Below, piece by piece: positions 49,788 through 60,772 of a DNA stretch of 64,000 nucleotides (position 1 is its first letter; every line of letters begins with the position of its first letter). A program made the translations under genes and the position numbers. The DNA comes from Aurifilum marmelostoma. Taxonomy: Eukaryota > Ascomycota > Sordariomycetes > Diaporthales > Cryphonectriaceae. A model generated the notes under the pieces. That model was not told the DNA's origin, ran no database searches, and saw only the letters and a program-made list of their open reading frames with translations. The DNA is taken from contig JAMXSV010000028.1 of NCBI GenBank assembly GCA_027559495.1, positions 1,922,001-1,986,000 of the forward strand, in the 5' to 3' direction.

Positions 49788-50579
49788 GAAAAAGGAAGAG
49801 AAAAAGAAGATGAAAGGGGAGTCAAAGAAACAGACCTATAGACTGGCTTCAACCATACCTAACCAAACTCCATACACTCTTGTCTGCTGTCGGGGTCTAG
49901 ACTGACGCAGAGCGTGCAGCTTACTATTCCCTAACCCTCAAAACTCCTTTACACACGCGTGTTGAAATCTCAATTGTCTGCACACACACACACACAAACC
50001 TCACACTACTCTTTGGCTATCTGTCTGTCGATATCGCAATTGGTGTTCTGTAAACTCACCCACAAAAGGTTCGTCATACTTGAACTGTCTGTGAGTTCTC
50101 GCACCTTCCACTGTTTCGTCCCCTAACGCTACAGGGAGTGTTTAGAATTGGACATGTGTGAGTCGTCTTTTTTGGACGGGAACAGGGGTAAGCTGGACAT
50201 GTAAGTATTTTCTCTTGGAAGGGAATAGGAGTCTGCTGAGAATTGAGGCAACTCAAGAGAGACTGCAAAGGTGGCGGCATTTGAAATCTGTATTTTGCAA
50301 AGCTGCGGGTGGAGTCTTGGGTTGTGGCCACAGAATGATACTATTATGACTAAAGTAGTGCCCGACAATACGCACGAGCTTCTCGGGGGAAAAAAGACTG
50401 CCATAATCCTCATCTTGATGTAAATGGCTTGTTGGTCAGTCTACGCACTTTGAGACATGTGCCATGCCAAACATGCAACGCTGCAGCGACTGTTCCTGGG
50501 CCGGCAAAACCTGAGTGGGGTAACGATTGTATGCAAAGCGTCACATACTCACCTGTGTCTCCCCCCCCCCTGGGGTCCC
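49788..50579. other. Convergent spacer between the DUF5519 and CUS2 genes
   Basis: About 790 bp with a short CA tract near 49981-49995 and no coding sequence. Probably 3' UTRs and terminators. Confidence 0.5.
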
Positions 50580-52120
50580 TCAGTCCTCCTCATCACCGGC
50601 ATCGTCATTATTGTCCTTGGACTTGTTGAACTTTAGCCTGCCTGTGGGTATGTATGCCTCGACCCTCTGGCCGCCAAAGTTCCGTCCGTCCATGAGCTGC
50701 ACGCAGGCGTCTGCTGCTTCGGGCTTCCGAAACTTGATGCTGACGACGCCCTCGGGCTCGAGGTCGTACAGCACCACATTTGTGACCTCGCCCAGCTTCT
50801 CGCACTCCTCGCGTATGTCCTCCTTGATCTCGAGCAGCGCCGCCGGGTCCTCGTCGAGCTCTTGCTTGGTGAACATGTGCTTGAGGATGACCATCTTGTC
50901 CCTCTTGCCCGTGCGCTGCTCGGGCGGGACATACGCCGGCTCGTCGTCTGACCAGTCGGCCAGCTTGGCGTCGAGCTTCTGCGTCTTCTTGATCACCTTC
51001 TCCCGGTCCTTGCTTGTGCTGTTGCCGCCGGCCCCGCCGCCTCTGCCGCTGTTCGGCTGGTGGTGTGATTGTTGCTGTGTGCCCTCGCCCTCCGCCTCGC
51101 CCTGCTGCTGTTGTGTCTTCTTGTAGCTGGCGTCGGCAGCCTGCACGCGTATCTTGCCAGACCCGAGCCCAGACTCCGTGTACCGGAAGTGTGTGTCGTC
51201 CAACAGCATGATGGCCATGTCGACGCTCGGCGCCTTGAAGAAGACGACCAGCGCGTCGCCCTTGAAGTTGCCCTCGGCATCCGTGTACAGCTTGATCCGC
51301 GGCCGTCCGCTGTCAATCTCCTCGGCGATGACGCCGCACTTGCGACTGAAGACCTCGGCCACCTCGTCCACGGTTACATCGAGGGGTAGTCCTGTCACGT
51401 AGACGGCTCTGTTCTGGGGCGGCTGTCTTGGCTGGGTGGCCTGTTTCTTGTTCTTCCGCCTGCCGTTCGAAGCGGCAGAGGAGGAGGAGGCGGTGGCGGC
51501 GGCGGCGGCGTTATTGTTGTTATTGTCCTGGTCCTGGAACAGCAACGGTGGCTCGTGTCAGTGTGTCGCCATGACCCTTTTCCTCTCTTTTTTTCCTTTT
51601 CGTCTGCTTCTTCATCATCCCTTGGCCAAGACAAATCTCGGTGACTGGCTTCTCCGGGGGTTTCCGTTGCGGTACATATGCGTCAAGCGCCAGTCAAGGA
51701 GCACCCGTGAAGAAAGGATGGTACAGAGGGAAGAGAGAAAAAGAGGCGGGCACGCGCTGGCTGAGGAAACCACGCGACGACGTTCTTTGATCCAGGTGGA
51801 CCAGCAACTGCGCAGCTTACCTCGAGGTCATCATCTCGCCTTCTCTTTCTGCCGTTGCTCGCTTGGGCGTCGTCGCCATCGCTGTGGAGGCTGCCATATG
51901 CGCTCTGCTGCTGTTGTATGAGGGCCTCCTCGGCCTCGTCCAGGACAGGCACCCATCGCTTGAGCTGCGCGTCGAACTCGAACTCGGTGCCATCTGACTC
52001 TTGTACCGCAATGTACTTGTTGTCGAGCCTGGAGAAGGAGATCCGATCGTCCGTCTCGAACTGCGCGGGGTCTGTCGGGAAGGTGAGGACCTCGGCGATC
52101 GATTGGTCTGCCATGATCAC
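50580..52120 (-). CDS. CUS2: U2 snRNP-associated splicing factor Cus2 / Tat-SF1 homologue
   Basis: Exons 52120..51821 (or from a second Met at 52114) and 51533..50580; donor GTAAGC, acceptor TTCCAG; 417 or 415 aa. Cus2/Tat-SF1 binds U2 snRNP through SF3b1 and influences prespliceosome assembly in the nucleus. The N-terminal part matches the fungal family (FSRLDNKYIAVQESDGTEFE, QLKRWVPVLDE). A basic poly-Asn/Ala/Ser linker follows, then RRM1 (about 140-225: RAVYVTGLPLDVTVDEVAEV, KGDALVVFFKAPSVDMAIML), a Gln/Gly linker with the conserved DAKLADWSDDEP, and a UHM-type second RRM (about 300-395: LKHMFTKQELDEDPAALLEI, GVVSIKFRKPEAADACVQLM). The UHM signature R-x-F is present as RNF (about 379-381, DGRNFGGQRVEAYIP). 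It ends acidic (DDAGDEED). The acceptor is ambiguous: a second CAG six nucleotides later also keeps frame. Confidence 0.93.
51528..51536 (-). other. Tandem 3' splice sites in CUS2
   Basis: The minus strand reads CAG-GAC-CAG-GAC at the exon border. Using the first or second CAG changes the product by two residues (Asp-Gln) and keeps the frame. Confidence 0.6.
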
Positions 52121-52643
52121 GCGCTGTCTCTGGCTGCTCTTGTTTGGGCGGTGATTCAGGAGTTAGGGGGGGGGGGGCTTCTAGAAAGAGGTTTGCTTGT
52201 TGTGGTGGTGACTTTTTTTGGAACTACAGTACCTAGAATAAACAAGCAAGAAAAAGGCTCCCTGACGAAAGAGTGCATGGCAAGGTACAGGGGTCTGTGC
52301 GCCAGCTTCTAGCAGTACTACGTAACACTACAGGGACCTCCTAGCCACCGACAAGCCACGCCTCTTACTGACAGGGCGAAACGGTGAGGTGAATGAGAAA
52401 GCTCACAGTGAGTGCAATACAAAAAAAAAAAAAAAAAAAAAAAGACATCAACAAACCATGCACCTGGAACAGAAGAATGTACTTTGGATAATGAGACGAA
52501 CAATGTATCAAATTGTATGAGTAACTCGGAAGCGCAGACCTATGCCTAATCATCTCAGAATTGAATACAAGTCACCAGGCCAGCCACCTGGTCATCTGTT
52601 CTAGAAGGAAACTGTCCGATTCTATCCTTCTCCTTTGGAAAAT
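52121..52643. other. Spacer between CUS2 (5') and MIR1 (3')
   Basis: Promoter of CUS2 next to the MIR1 3' end. Contains G10 at 52168-52177 and A23 at 52421-52443. No gene. Confidence 0.5.
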
Positions 52644-54021
52644 TTACTCTTCCTTCTTCGCAGGGGGTGCGGCACCTCCAGTCGTGGGGAAACCCATGAA
52701 GATCTTGAAGTAGTCCTGTAATTATCATTTGTCAGTTGAACTCTGCTCAATGCGAGGCGAGCAACTACCGCGGCCTTGGGAAAAGGGGGGGGGGTAACTC
52801 ACGTAAATCATCCATTGCAGACCAGTCAGGGTTCCAATCATTACAATTCTCATGGGGAGACCATTCCACAGCCCCTTGAAGCCGATGTCTGCGTAGATCC
52901 GGGAGGTCACAGTTCCGAACGACTCACCCGGCTTGCGGTAGGCGTTCAACTTGGAGACCATCACGTCGGCAGGGTGAGAGACGATAGCGCACAGGATACC
53001 AGCCAGGTAGCCACCGACGAAGGAAACGCCGGTCTGGGTGGCCTTGGAGTAGTCGCTCTTGGATCCGGGCATGCGGTCGTATATCATCTCGACAATGGTT
53101 TCGAAGGAGGCAAACCTAGCCGTGGCGTTAGATCAAAACCATTCTGCAAAGGGACAATAATAAAATGATGAGTTCCGAGAAATAGAGAAGCATACTTCAT
53201 CATGGTGTATGGGATCTGTCGGCCCCAGAGCGGGTACAAGCCCTTGTAGAGACCACCGAATCCCTCGGTAGCAGTAATCGTGCTGATGCCGTGGAAAGTG
53301 CCAGTGTAAGGGCTTGGGATAGACGCCTGCATCCTCACCTTGACCGATTCGAAGGGGCACAGAGCAATATCGGCCAGGAACTCGGCCGAGGCAGAGGCAG
53401 CAAGGTAGAGGCCGGTCTTGTACTTGTAGGCAGCCTCAGGGCCGGCGATGTCCGCGTACGTCTTCTTGAAGTACTCGTACCAGCCATACTTGAAGGCACC
53501 CTGGGCGGAGTAGCCAAAGAACGTAGGGCTCCAACCGGTGAGAATACCACGGAAGCCCTCGGTCCGGTAGATCTTGCCCCAGGCCTGGAAGTTACCAGTA
53601 TACAGCTTAGAGTCTACCTGCCGTCGAGTCTTGACGACGTCGAGGGGTGTGACAGCCGTGTGCGTCAGGCCCTGGAGAATGAGATGAGCATGTTGAGTCC
53701 AGGACATGATGATGAGGTACGAGGACCTCGACTTACACAAGCCAGGAGCCCACCAAAGGTACACGCGGCATAGTACTTGCCGGAGAAAAGCTCGATCTGG
53801 CCGGTCTTGGCCGTCGCAGCAGCAGATGCCTTGTTGAACTCAGCAGTGGCCTCAGCAGAGAGCTGCTTGGCCTTGTCCTCTATGCTCGAGTACGCAGAGT
53901 AGAGATCCGTGCGAGCCTGGTATGGAGTGGCTCCCCGGGTGCTCCGTGCCTTCAGGCCATCCTGGGACTGGCTTGGGAAGGTCTTCTGGAGGACCTCGTA
54001 ACGAGGGTAGAGGTGCGACAT
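52644..54021 (-). CDS. MIR1: Mitochondrial phosphate carrier
   Basis: Exons 54021..53737, 53671..53196, 53115..52803 and 52715..52644; donors GTAAGT, GTATGC, GTGAGT; acceptors CAG, TAG, CAG; 381 aa. It imports inorganic phosphate with protons across the mitochondrial inner membrane for ATP synthesis. Three carrier repeats show the signatures [20 protein letters not shown] and the phosphate-carrier form [11 protein letters not shown]. Other family marks are [36 protein letters not shown] and [20 protein letters not shown]. The N-terminal ~75 residues are an extended Ala/Ser/Lys-rich segment typical of the filamentous-fungal form. The 23-residue final exon encodes [20 protein letters not shown] plus KEE and supplies the C-terminus. 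All four exons join in phase. Confidence 0.96.
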
Positions 54022-55007
54022 CTTGTGAGGCAGAGAGGTAGTGTGGCTCTCACGCAGTTACCTGAGCTATCATCAGTGATTTGAGGCTCTTTGAGATGTT
54101 TGGATGAAGCTGCTTCAATCGCTCTCGAGGTATAAATAAGCACTAGGCAAGAGCAGACTCCCGGTATTCCCCGTCAAAGGTCAAGGGGGGGGGGGATGAA
54201 ACCGGTCTTTAACGGAGATAACGACCCATTGAAGCTCTCACCTGGATGTCAATGTCACTTTGCCTGGAAATAGGGCTGATGACAGGAGAATGTTGTCCGC
54301 AATCAAACAATAAAGGCAGTCGATATCGAGGGTATGGGACTGACAGGACTGGTCGAGAGATGGTGTCTTGGAGAACAGGTCGCTCGCCCTCTTGGAAATT
54401 GGAGAGGATGGAGGGGGTGAAGCAACCACTACTACCCGAACCCAGTGACGTCGGCGGGCTGACATAGTACCTTCGCCAACCATCCTCATTAATGCTGATT
54501 GGCTGTCAAGTCATTTCGCAATGACCAAAGTTGACCTCGCACACGGACGAGGTTTATTTTTGTTTCCTTATGTAAGGGCTGTACTCAAGAGAAACGCAAC
54601 CGTTGGTGTGCTATCGTGATACATATTCATAGTCATATACTACTAGAAACCTTGAGCAGCAAGACGTCAGTTCGTCACGGGCAGAGACGTACTCATAGGA
54701 CTGGCCAGAAGACCGGGCGCGGCAGGGTCCCACTATCGCGGGCGGCAGCCCCGCAGCGCGAACGCACTCACTGTATCCCAGCGCTAAATACAGAACTTAC
54801 TTAGTGTCCGGTTCTTTTTCCGTTGCTCAGGCTCTACGAGACGGCGAAGACACCTGCTCCACAACAACACCATCACCTGTTCTGCCATCACCACGCTGAC
54901 TGATACCTCGCACCGAGCTTCACGACCCGAGTCCGAGCAGACGAGCAGGTCCATCGTACACCACAGGTCCCAGGTTCGTCCCAGTCCTTAGAGGCCTACG
55001 GTCCATC
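54022..55007. other. Divergent promoter region of MIR1 (-) and the CBS gene (+)
   Basis: 986 bp with no supported gene. A TATA-like TATAAATA lies at 54131-54138, about 110 bp upstream of the MIR1 start; a G11 run lies at 54185-54195. Confidence 0.5.
54131..54138 (-). promoter_or_regulatory. TATA-like box upstream of MIR1
   Basis: TATAAATA on the plus strand (TATTTATA on the gene strand), about 110 bp upstream of the start codon. A short match in a plausible position only. Confidence 0.35.
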
Positions 55008-55670
55008 ATGGCGACCGGAATCATGGCGCAGCCCTCAACAACCACAACCGAGGCGTCCAGCGCAACAACACCTTTTGTCTCCAAGTGGGCGTCTCGATAT
55101 CGCGGCGTACGTAGGACCTGTCCCCTGCTCATAACCACACACACACACACACACACATGCGCACACAAGAACCCTAAGCTCTGCCCGCCTGCGCACAGGG
55201 ACGGTTGCCCAGTAATCCCCCACTAACACGCCAGAGATACACAACAGGCCGCAGTAGAAGACCTCCAACCCCCCGCAGCCCTCTCCCTCACCCCCTCGGA
55301 CCCCATCTCCCTCGCCCTGACCCTCGCCTTCGAGCGCGACTACACCCACCTCACCATCGTCGACAGCGAGACCCGCAGCCTCCTCGGCTACATCGCCATC
55401 CCCCAGCTGCAGGCCCTCCTCGACACCGGCCGGGCCAAGCCCGACGACCACATCGCCAGCGCCATGACCCGCTTCCAGCGCAAGGGCAAGAAGTACAAGG
55501 TCATCACCATGGACACCCCGCTCGAGGAGCTCGAGGCCTTCTTCGAGGGCGCCGAGACCGCCGGCCAGAAGCAGGAGTTCGCCGTCGTGACTGATGACAA
55601 CCGCCGGTTCGTCCTGGGCGTGGCCACGAGGGCTGATCTGGAGGAGTTTGTCAAGCGGAGGCCGGCCTAG
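55008..55670 (+). CDS. Small tandem-CBS-domain protein
   Basis: Exons 55008..55106 and 55248..55670 (donor GTACGT, acceptor CAACAG), phase 0; 173 aa. CBS pairs (Bateman modules) bind adenosyl ligands and usually act as energy sensors. CBS-1: AAVEDLQPPAALSLTPSDPI, LALTLAFERDYTHLTIVD and SLLGYIAIPQLQALL. CBS-2: KVITMDTPLEELEAFFEG, EFAVVTDDNRRFVLGVATRA, ending DLEEFVKRRPA. The two motifs fill nearly the whole protein and no catalytic domain is attached. The first exon (MATGIMAQPSTTTTEASS) is Thr/Ser-rich; a second Met at codon 6 is possible. The intron carries a CA tract (about 55137-55157). It appears to be a stand-alone member of a fungal CBS family; partner unknown. Confidence 0.85.
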
Positions 55671-56339
55671 GGAGCTTGCTGGGAGTGAGCGAGCGAATTG
55701 TCGATCTGGGGGAGCTCCGGGTGGTTGGGGGGGAGGGTCCGGCTGGCAACGGAGTCAGTGCAAAGTTCAGAGCAGAGGAGCACTTCCTTTGCGTGGCAAA
55801 GTTGCACTCAAGAGTACAAAAATGCCCTCCGCAGGACACATTTGCATCGGCGCAAGGTTGCAGGAGGGGAAAGAAGAGAGAGATATTTCTCATAGGATGA
55901 AAGGGCGCCCGTGTGTGAGCAAACTTGAGGTCATCTACAAGGCGTTCGATGGCATGGTGTCTTTTCAGGGTCTAGGGCATGAAGGAAAAAAATGCCCTTT
56001 CAACAGGTCATGGCTGGGAAGATACAGAGCGTTCCGGGGACAAAGATGAATCAACTTCTCATCTGCTTGCTTAATCTACAGAGGTTCAGAAGAGACCCAA
56101 GTCGATCATGACAGGTTTTGCTAGAAGGAGATGATCACGGGAGGATAGACGGTAAATAAATTCATGAAAGCTGTATTCTTCCGAAGAGTGTATAGGAATA
56201 AGGAACAATGATTTCCCCGAAGCTCTAAGTCGCAGACCAGCAAAAAGCCGGTAAAAGAGGTGTCATCCAAACTCCCTAGACACAACTAGGGATCGCACCG
56301 CGTGCTAGCCCATCCCTCCTGCGCTGCGGTTCTCACCCC
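55671..56339. other. Convergent spacer between the CBS and lipocalin-like genes
   Basis: About 670 bp, no recognisable gene; expected to contain both 3' UTRs. Confidence 0.5.
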
Positions 56340-57067
56340 TTACGCCGGGATCCAATCATAGACCATCCGGATCTCGCGCCTCTTGTCTCCCTTCTCGACC
56401 ACCACGTTGCGCACATACCTTCTCTCCCCCCTTGACCTGCTGGAATCCCCACGTCTGCAGCGCGGTCCACCCGTTGTCGAGGCTCTCGACCGTGTTGAAG
56501 AGCCACTCGGTGGTGCCCTCCTCCCAGTTGCTGAGCAGGAATGCGTCGCCCCCGGGGATCTCGGTGGCGAACTGGCTGCGGCCGCGCACGCGCCCAAACA
56601 GCCAGTCCTTGTGCTCGCGCCACTGGTTGTCCACCTCGCGCTGCTCGCTCGTGCCCTTGAGCCCGCCGGTGGCCGTCTGCTCGATGTCGATGTGCTCCTT
56701 GCCATCCTCGCTCACGTACTGCTTGACGTGCAGCGTCACCGAGGCCAGACCGATCGCCTTGCGCGTCAGCCAGCCTATGCCCTGGAGCTCGAGGACTGTG
56801 GTGACGTCGTCGGAGAGCGTCTTGTTCTATTTCTCCGCAGAGCGAGAGGACAGTGAATCTCAGTCAGCCAAGGACTATTTTGCCGGGAAACGAGGGAAGG
56901 CCAGTGCGTGCGAGGTGAGACTGATGATGGGTGGGATCTGAGATCTGAAGTCCAGCTCCTGCTGTGCAACATCTCATGATGGCATGGGGGCTTGTTGTGG
57001 GATGAGGTCTTACCAGGGACCAGGTGCCATTGAGGTCGTGGAGGGTCTTCTCTGGTGGAGCAGCCAT
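56340..57067 (-). CDS. Lipocalin-like beta-barrel protein of unknown function; frame broken by one base near the 3' end
   Basis: Exons 57067..57014 and 56826..56340 (donor GTAAGA, acceptor AAATAG), phase 0; 179 aa after removing one base. Exon 1 gives MAAPPEKTLHDLNGTWSL; exon 2 continues NKTLSDDVTTVLELQGIGWL and SVTLHVKQYVSEDGKEHIDI, an alternating strand pattern with the N-terminal LxGxW motif seen in lipocalin/FABP-like barrels, then QTATGGLKGTSEQREVDNQW and WLFNTVESLDNGWTALQTWG. After QQVKGGE the primary frame becomes KVCAQRGGREGRQEARDPDG and stops at 56356. The next frame reads RRYVRNVVVEKGDKRREIRM to VYDWIPA, a beta-hairpin ending that completes the barrel. One extra base in the G6 run (56431..56426) explains this; summed exon length 541 nt agrees. 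Ligand and role are unknown. Confidence 0.7.
56426..56431 (-). other. Putative +1 frameshift in a G6 run of the lipocalin-like gene
   Basis: Reading GTC AAG GGG GGA GAG AAG gives a non-barrel tail. With one G fewer the frame becomes VKGERRYVRNVVV and stays open to the TAA at 56340. There is no room for an intron between the two frames. Confidence 0.7.
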
Positions 57068-59387
57068 GATGCTGAAACGTCTAGCAGCTAGGCTTTTCTT
57101 TTCTATGTGTACTCTCTCAAAATCCGGTGTCTGTATCAGGTGTGTAAGTAGGTGTGGCTACAGGCCGGGCTTGCTTATCAAGAAGCCCATCACATGTATG
57201 TGCTCGAGCTCGCAGGGTAGACAACCCACCTATAACAATCAATGCTTCTAGAGATCACTGAGGCAAGCTGCAGTGTCTTCTTCTCTCCCTGTCCAAAAAA
57301 TGCAAAAGCTGAAAAGACTGTGAGGTCTGCAAATTGTTGAGGGAAGAAAAACAAGGAAAGTGAATAGGTAGCAGAGAGCTGCTGTCACAAGGGAGAGAAG
57401 TAGAGGGCCGAGGCTGAGTGGGGCCTCCGTTGAAGCAACAGTAGTTCGGTCTATATTTCCGGTTGACAGGTGAGGGGCTTCCTTCCTCCATGCTACCATA
57501 GAGGGGGTACACGCGGGATGAGTGGCATGAACGATCGGTGATGTACTTTCCTTCTAAATCTGGCGCTAGATATACAAGCATACATAATGCGTACCAGGCT
57601 GTACTGTGATGGCAAGGGCAATGAAACCGCCTACCTAATCTGTCAGTCACTTGGCCCCGAGGGCCCCGAAGATGCAACGCAACTGCTCGTCGTCAGCACT
57701 GAAATTCAGCACCAAGAACTGTCACCCTCGTTTCTTGGGCATGATATCTCATCGAACTTTCAAATATGCATTATTCACGTATCCGGGCTAATTCTTTCTG
57801 AAAGTATGCTGGGAATGTACAACAATTCTCATGCTTGCTGCTTCTTCTCATCATAGGTCATCACCGTCTAGAGAAACACGCCTTACATGGACAGCTCATT
57901 TGTGTCTCAGCAGAAAAAGTCACTTGCGCCGAATCTAGACAGGGGGCTAAGACATGGCAGCCAAGTACTTGTATACAGTACAGAATCACATGCTTCTCAG
58001 GCACAAACTTAACCTAGATTCGGCTTGTCTTTTCGGATTGATCGCACCATCACGGCGCGGATCCGGAGCAGGACCAGCTTTTTGCGCTCGCTGCAACACG
58101 CACGCACGCGCGTGCAAGAACCATCACGAAGTTGCCGGTCTTACATAATCGATTTAGAAAAGGGAGATCGTGTCGATCCGTATCGAGGATCGCCAAGGTT
58201 TTGCCGAGGCCAGGGAGAAGCTCGCGAGGCACAGGTGCTGGAGAGAGCGAGCATGCATTCACCAGCACTCCAGGAGGCCGCCCGCCGACCAAAGGGAGGG
58301 AAGACCCAGGAGGGGGGGGGGGCAGCGGATTTTCTCTCTCTGTGAGCAAAGTGATCGAGATGGGGGCTGCATGCTCGTCCCACCATCACTCTGGTTTGCA
58401 CAATTCCCATTCGATAGGTGCACGCGCCATTGGGGTTCAGCAATAGACCAACCAGCTGCTGCCTCTAATTGCTTCTGGTAATATGATGCGAGGTCGACGC
58501 AGGAGGAGCAGTATCACAGCGCATCGCATCGCACCGCAGTGCATCTGGCGTTCCGATGCCCAATCAGACCGCTAAGTTTGCCCTCCAGACACAAAAGGGA
58601 TAGCGGAGGCGTGACTGACCAACCGGCGCATCAGCAAGAGAACTAGATAGGCAGAAAAAAGTAGAAGTGAAGAGAGAGGGGAAAAAAAAAAAAAAAAAAA
58701 AAAAAAAAGGGGAGCAGAGACCAGGTCTCGGAGCAGCATGTCTCGGGTCACAGAACTGACAACCTTTTTTTTTTTCTTTTTGGGTACCGCTATGACATTT
58801 GTTGGTCGTGGTATATAAGCATTACTCTTCTCCAAAAATACCAAGTCTCACCTCGCCCCTAGATATTTTTGCTCCTAGATGCTACCCGCCCGAGTTGTCC
58901 ATGACTATGCACATATGTAACCTCTCGTCATTTTCCTTCCCTTTTGATCTTTCCTCCACATTGCCTGATGGGGTTGGATGGTGGTGTTGTATTGTTTTGC
59001 CAACTGACCCGTAAGGAGCACCATATATGAAATGGATATCCTGGTGATACAAAACAATAGGAAAGGAGAACCACTTAGACGAGGGAGAGAGCGGTAGATC
59101 GAGACGCCGTTCCCGCGCCCCCCCTGCCTGCTGGAGTGAGCATCCTTCGTTCCCTTCTCCTCCTTCCTATCTGCCTCTCTGCCTGTCTGTCATGACTTTT
59201 TTCTTCTTCTTCTCTGGGATGGAAAGTTGAGTGTTTGATGTTGGCGGGTAGAGGGTGCTGAGGTTATACTTGTCGAGTCGTCCGAGTCATTCGGTTGTCT
59301 TGGATCTTCATATCCGGCCGTTGCACCTCTCTCTTATGTCAGATGAAGGTCGCACTTCGCTTCCGGCCTGTGGCGGCCATCAAGGCG
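57068..59387. other. 2.3-kb spacer
   Basis: Promoter of the lipocalin-like gene and 3' end of the SDR gene. No supported gene. A28 at 58681-58708 and a G10 run near 58313-58322. Confidence 0.5.
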
Positions 59388-60772
59388 CTATGGCCACCAC
59401 TTCATCCTCTTATAACTCTCGATGACCTCCTCTAGGAGCTCCTTGTTGATCTGAGGTTTCGAGTACTGAAAGCCTACCACCTTCTCTAGTCTGGACCCGT
59501 CCATACTCAGGTCGGTATCTTTCAGCAGCTCCTTCTCCATGTACGGCGTGAGGGGACCAGGTCTGGTGATGCCGGCCGACTCGAGCAGGTCTGCCCAGGG
59601 GCCCAAGAGCTCATCGTTGACGTCCTCGACGACCGAGTCCATGTTGAGCTTGGCAAAGTGGCTGATCAGGGTGCCCTGAAAGCCTGTCTTGATGCCGAAG
59701 ATCTCGCCGATGACGTTGGCCATGGTGCCCTGTGTGGTGACGCCCTTGTCGACCACGTTGAAGATAGGTACGGGACCACCCATTGCTTTGTCGTCCCAGT
59801 CCTTCTTGCCAGCGGCGTACCACTCCGCCACAGCCCACATCGCCCGCACCACGTCGTCGATGTGTACTGTGTTTGTCCGCAGGTCTTTTGTCCACAGCCA
59901 CTTCATCTCCTCATCCTGGGCCTTGTAGACACGGGCCATGCACAACGCTGTTGCGACCCACTGCGAGGCATAGGGCCCATACACGTGTGCGAGGCGGATG
60001 ATGGCGAGGTTGAGTCTGGAAGGCGCAGAGAGTATCGTCAGAACACACCGATGCTCACTGCTCATTGCGCGGCCGGGCCCGGCTGAGGGCGCGAATGACT
60101 TACCCTTCGACCTTGGCCAGCTGCTCCTCCGCCTGCAGCTTGAAGGTTGCAATCTTGCTCCACGGCTTGAGCTTGTCGGTCTCCTTGCTCGCGGCCGAAT
60201 CTGACTTGTAGATCATGCCGGTGCTGAGCTCGACGAACGCCTTGACGCCTCGCTTTGCTGCTTCCTTGCCGACGGCCAGGGACAGCCCTAATGACCGCAG
60301 CTTGTATACCTCGTCCTCCTGTGAGTACCTGGTCTCGCCGCCGCAGTTGAAGACATAATCGAATTGCTTGCCACCCTCCCGGTCGAATATTCTGGACAAT
60401 GCTTCTGCGATCCCGGAAAAAGGACACAAATCAGCCTGGGCTTTCTCAAGGTAAGGGGGGATGAACTGCTGCTGCTGCTGCTGCTCCCACTGCTCCCACT
60501 GCTTGGTCGAGTCGTAAGGTAGGAGATTAGGCGGTGGGTAGTGCGAGGAGAGGGGGTGCTGGTGACTCACGTTCCCTGCTGGCGTCTGCCTGCACGAACT
60601 TGTCGCCGGCGCAGGCCTCGTCAAACTCGGGGGCCAGCCATGCCAGCTGCGGGAGGACCTTGTCGACGACGCGGACCTCGGAGGCCAAGTTGTTCTTGTG
60701 GATGTGAAGAGCGAGGAAGCGTCCGATGTAGCCCAGCCCTCCAATGATGAGGACCGAGGGCTTCTCCGCCAT
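59388..60772 (-). CDS. Extended SDR / NAD-dependent epimerase-like protein with altered active site
   Basis: Exons 60772..60571, 60404..60104 and 60015..59388; donors GTGAGT, GTAAGT; acceptors GCAG, CCAG; 376 aa. The N-terminus forms a Rossmann fold with the extended-SDR glycine motif GGLGYIG (residues 11-17) after VLIIG, then VRVVDKVLPQLAWL. Later family features are FDYVFNCGGETRYSQ (83-96), VKAFVELSTGMIYKS (121-135, with the SDR active-site Ser/Thr), LAIIRLAHVYGPYASQWVAT, TNTVHIDDVVRAMWAVAEW and PIFNVVDKGVTTQG. The expected YxxxK triad segment is IATFK (152-156): Lys is kept but Tyr is Ile. The protein may therefore bind NAD(P) without classic SDR catalysis, or use another residue (Tyr133 of GMIY is nearby). 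It lacks the C-terminal helices of membrane sterol dehydrogenases. Substrate unknown. Confidence 0.85.
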
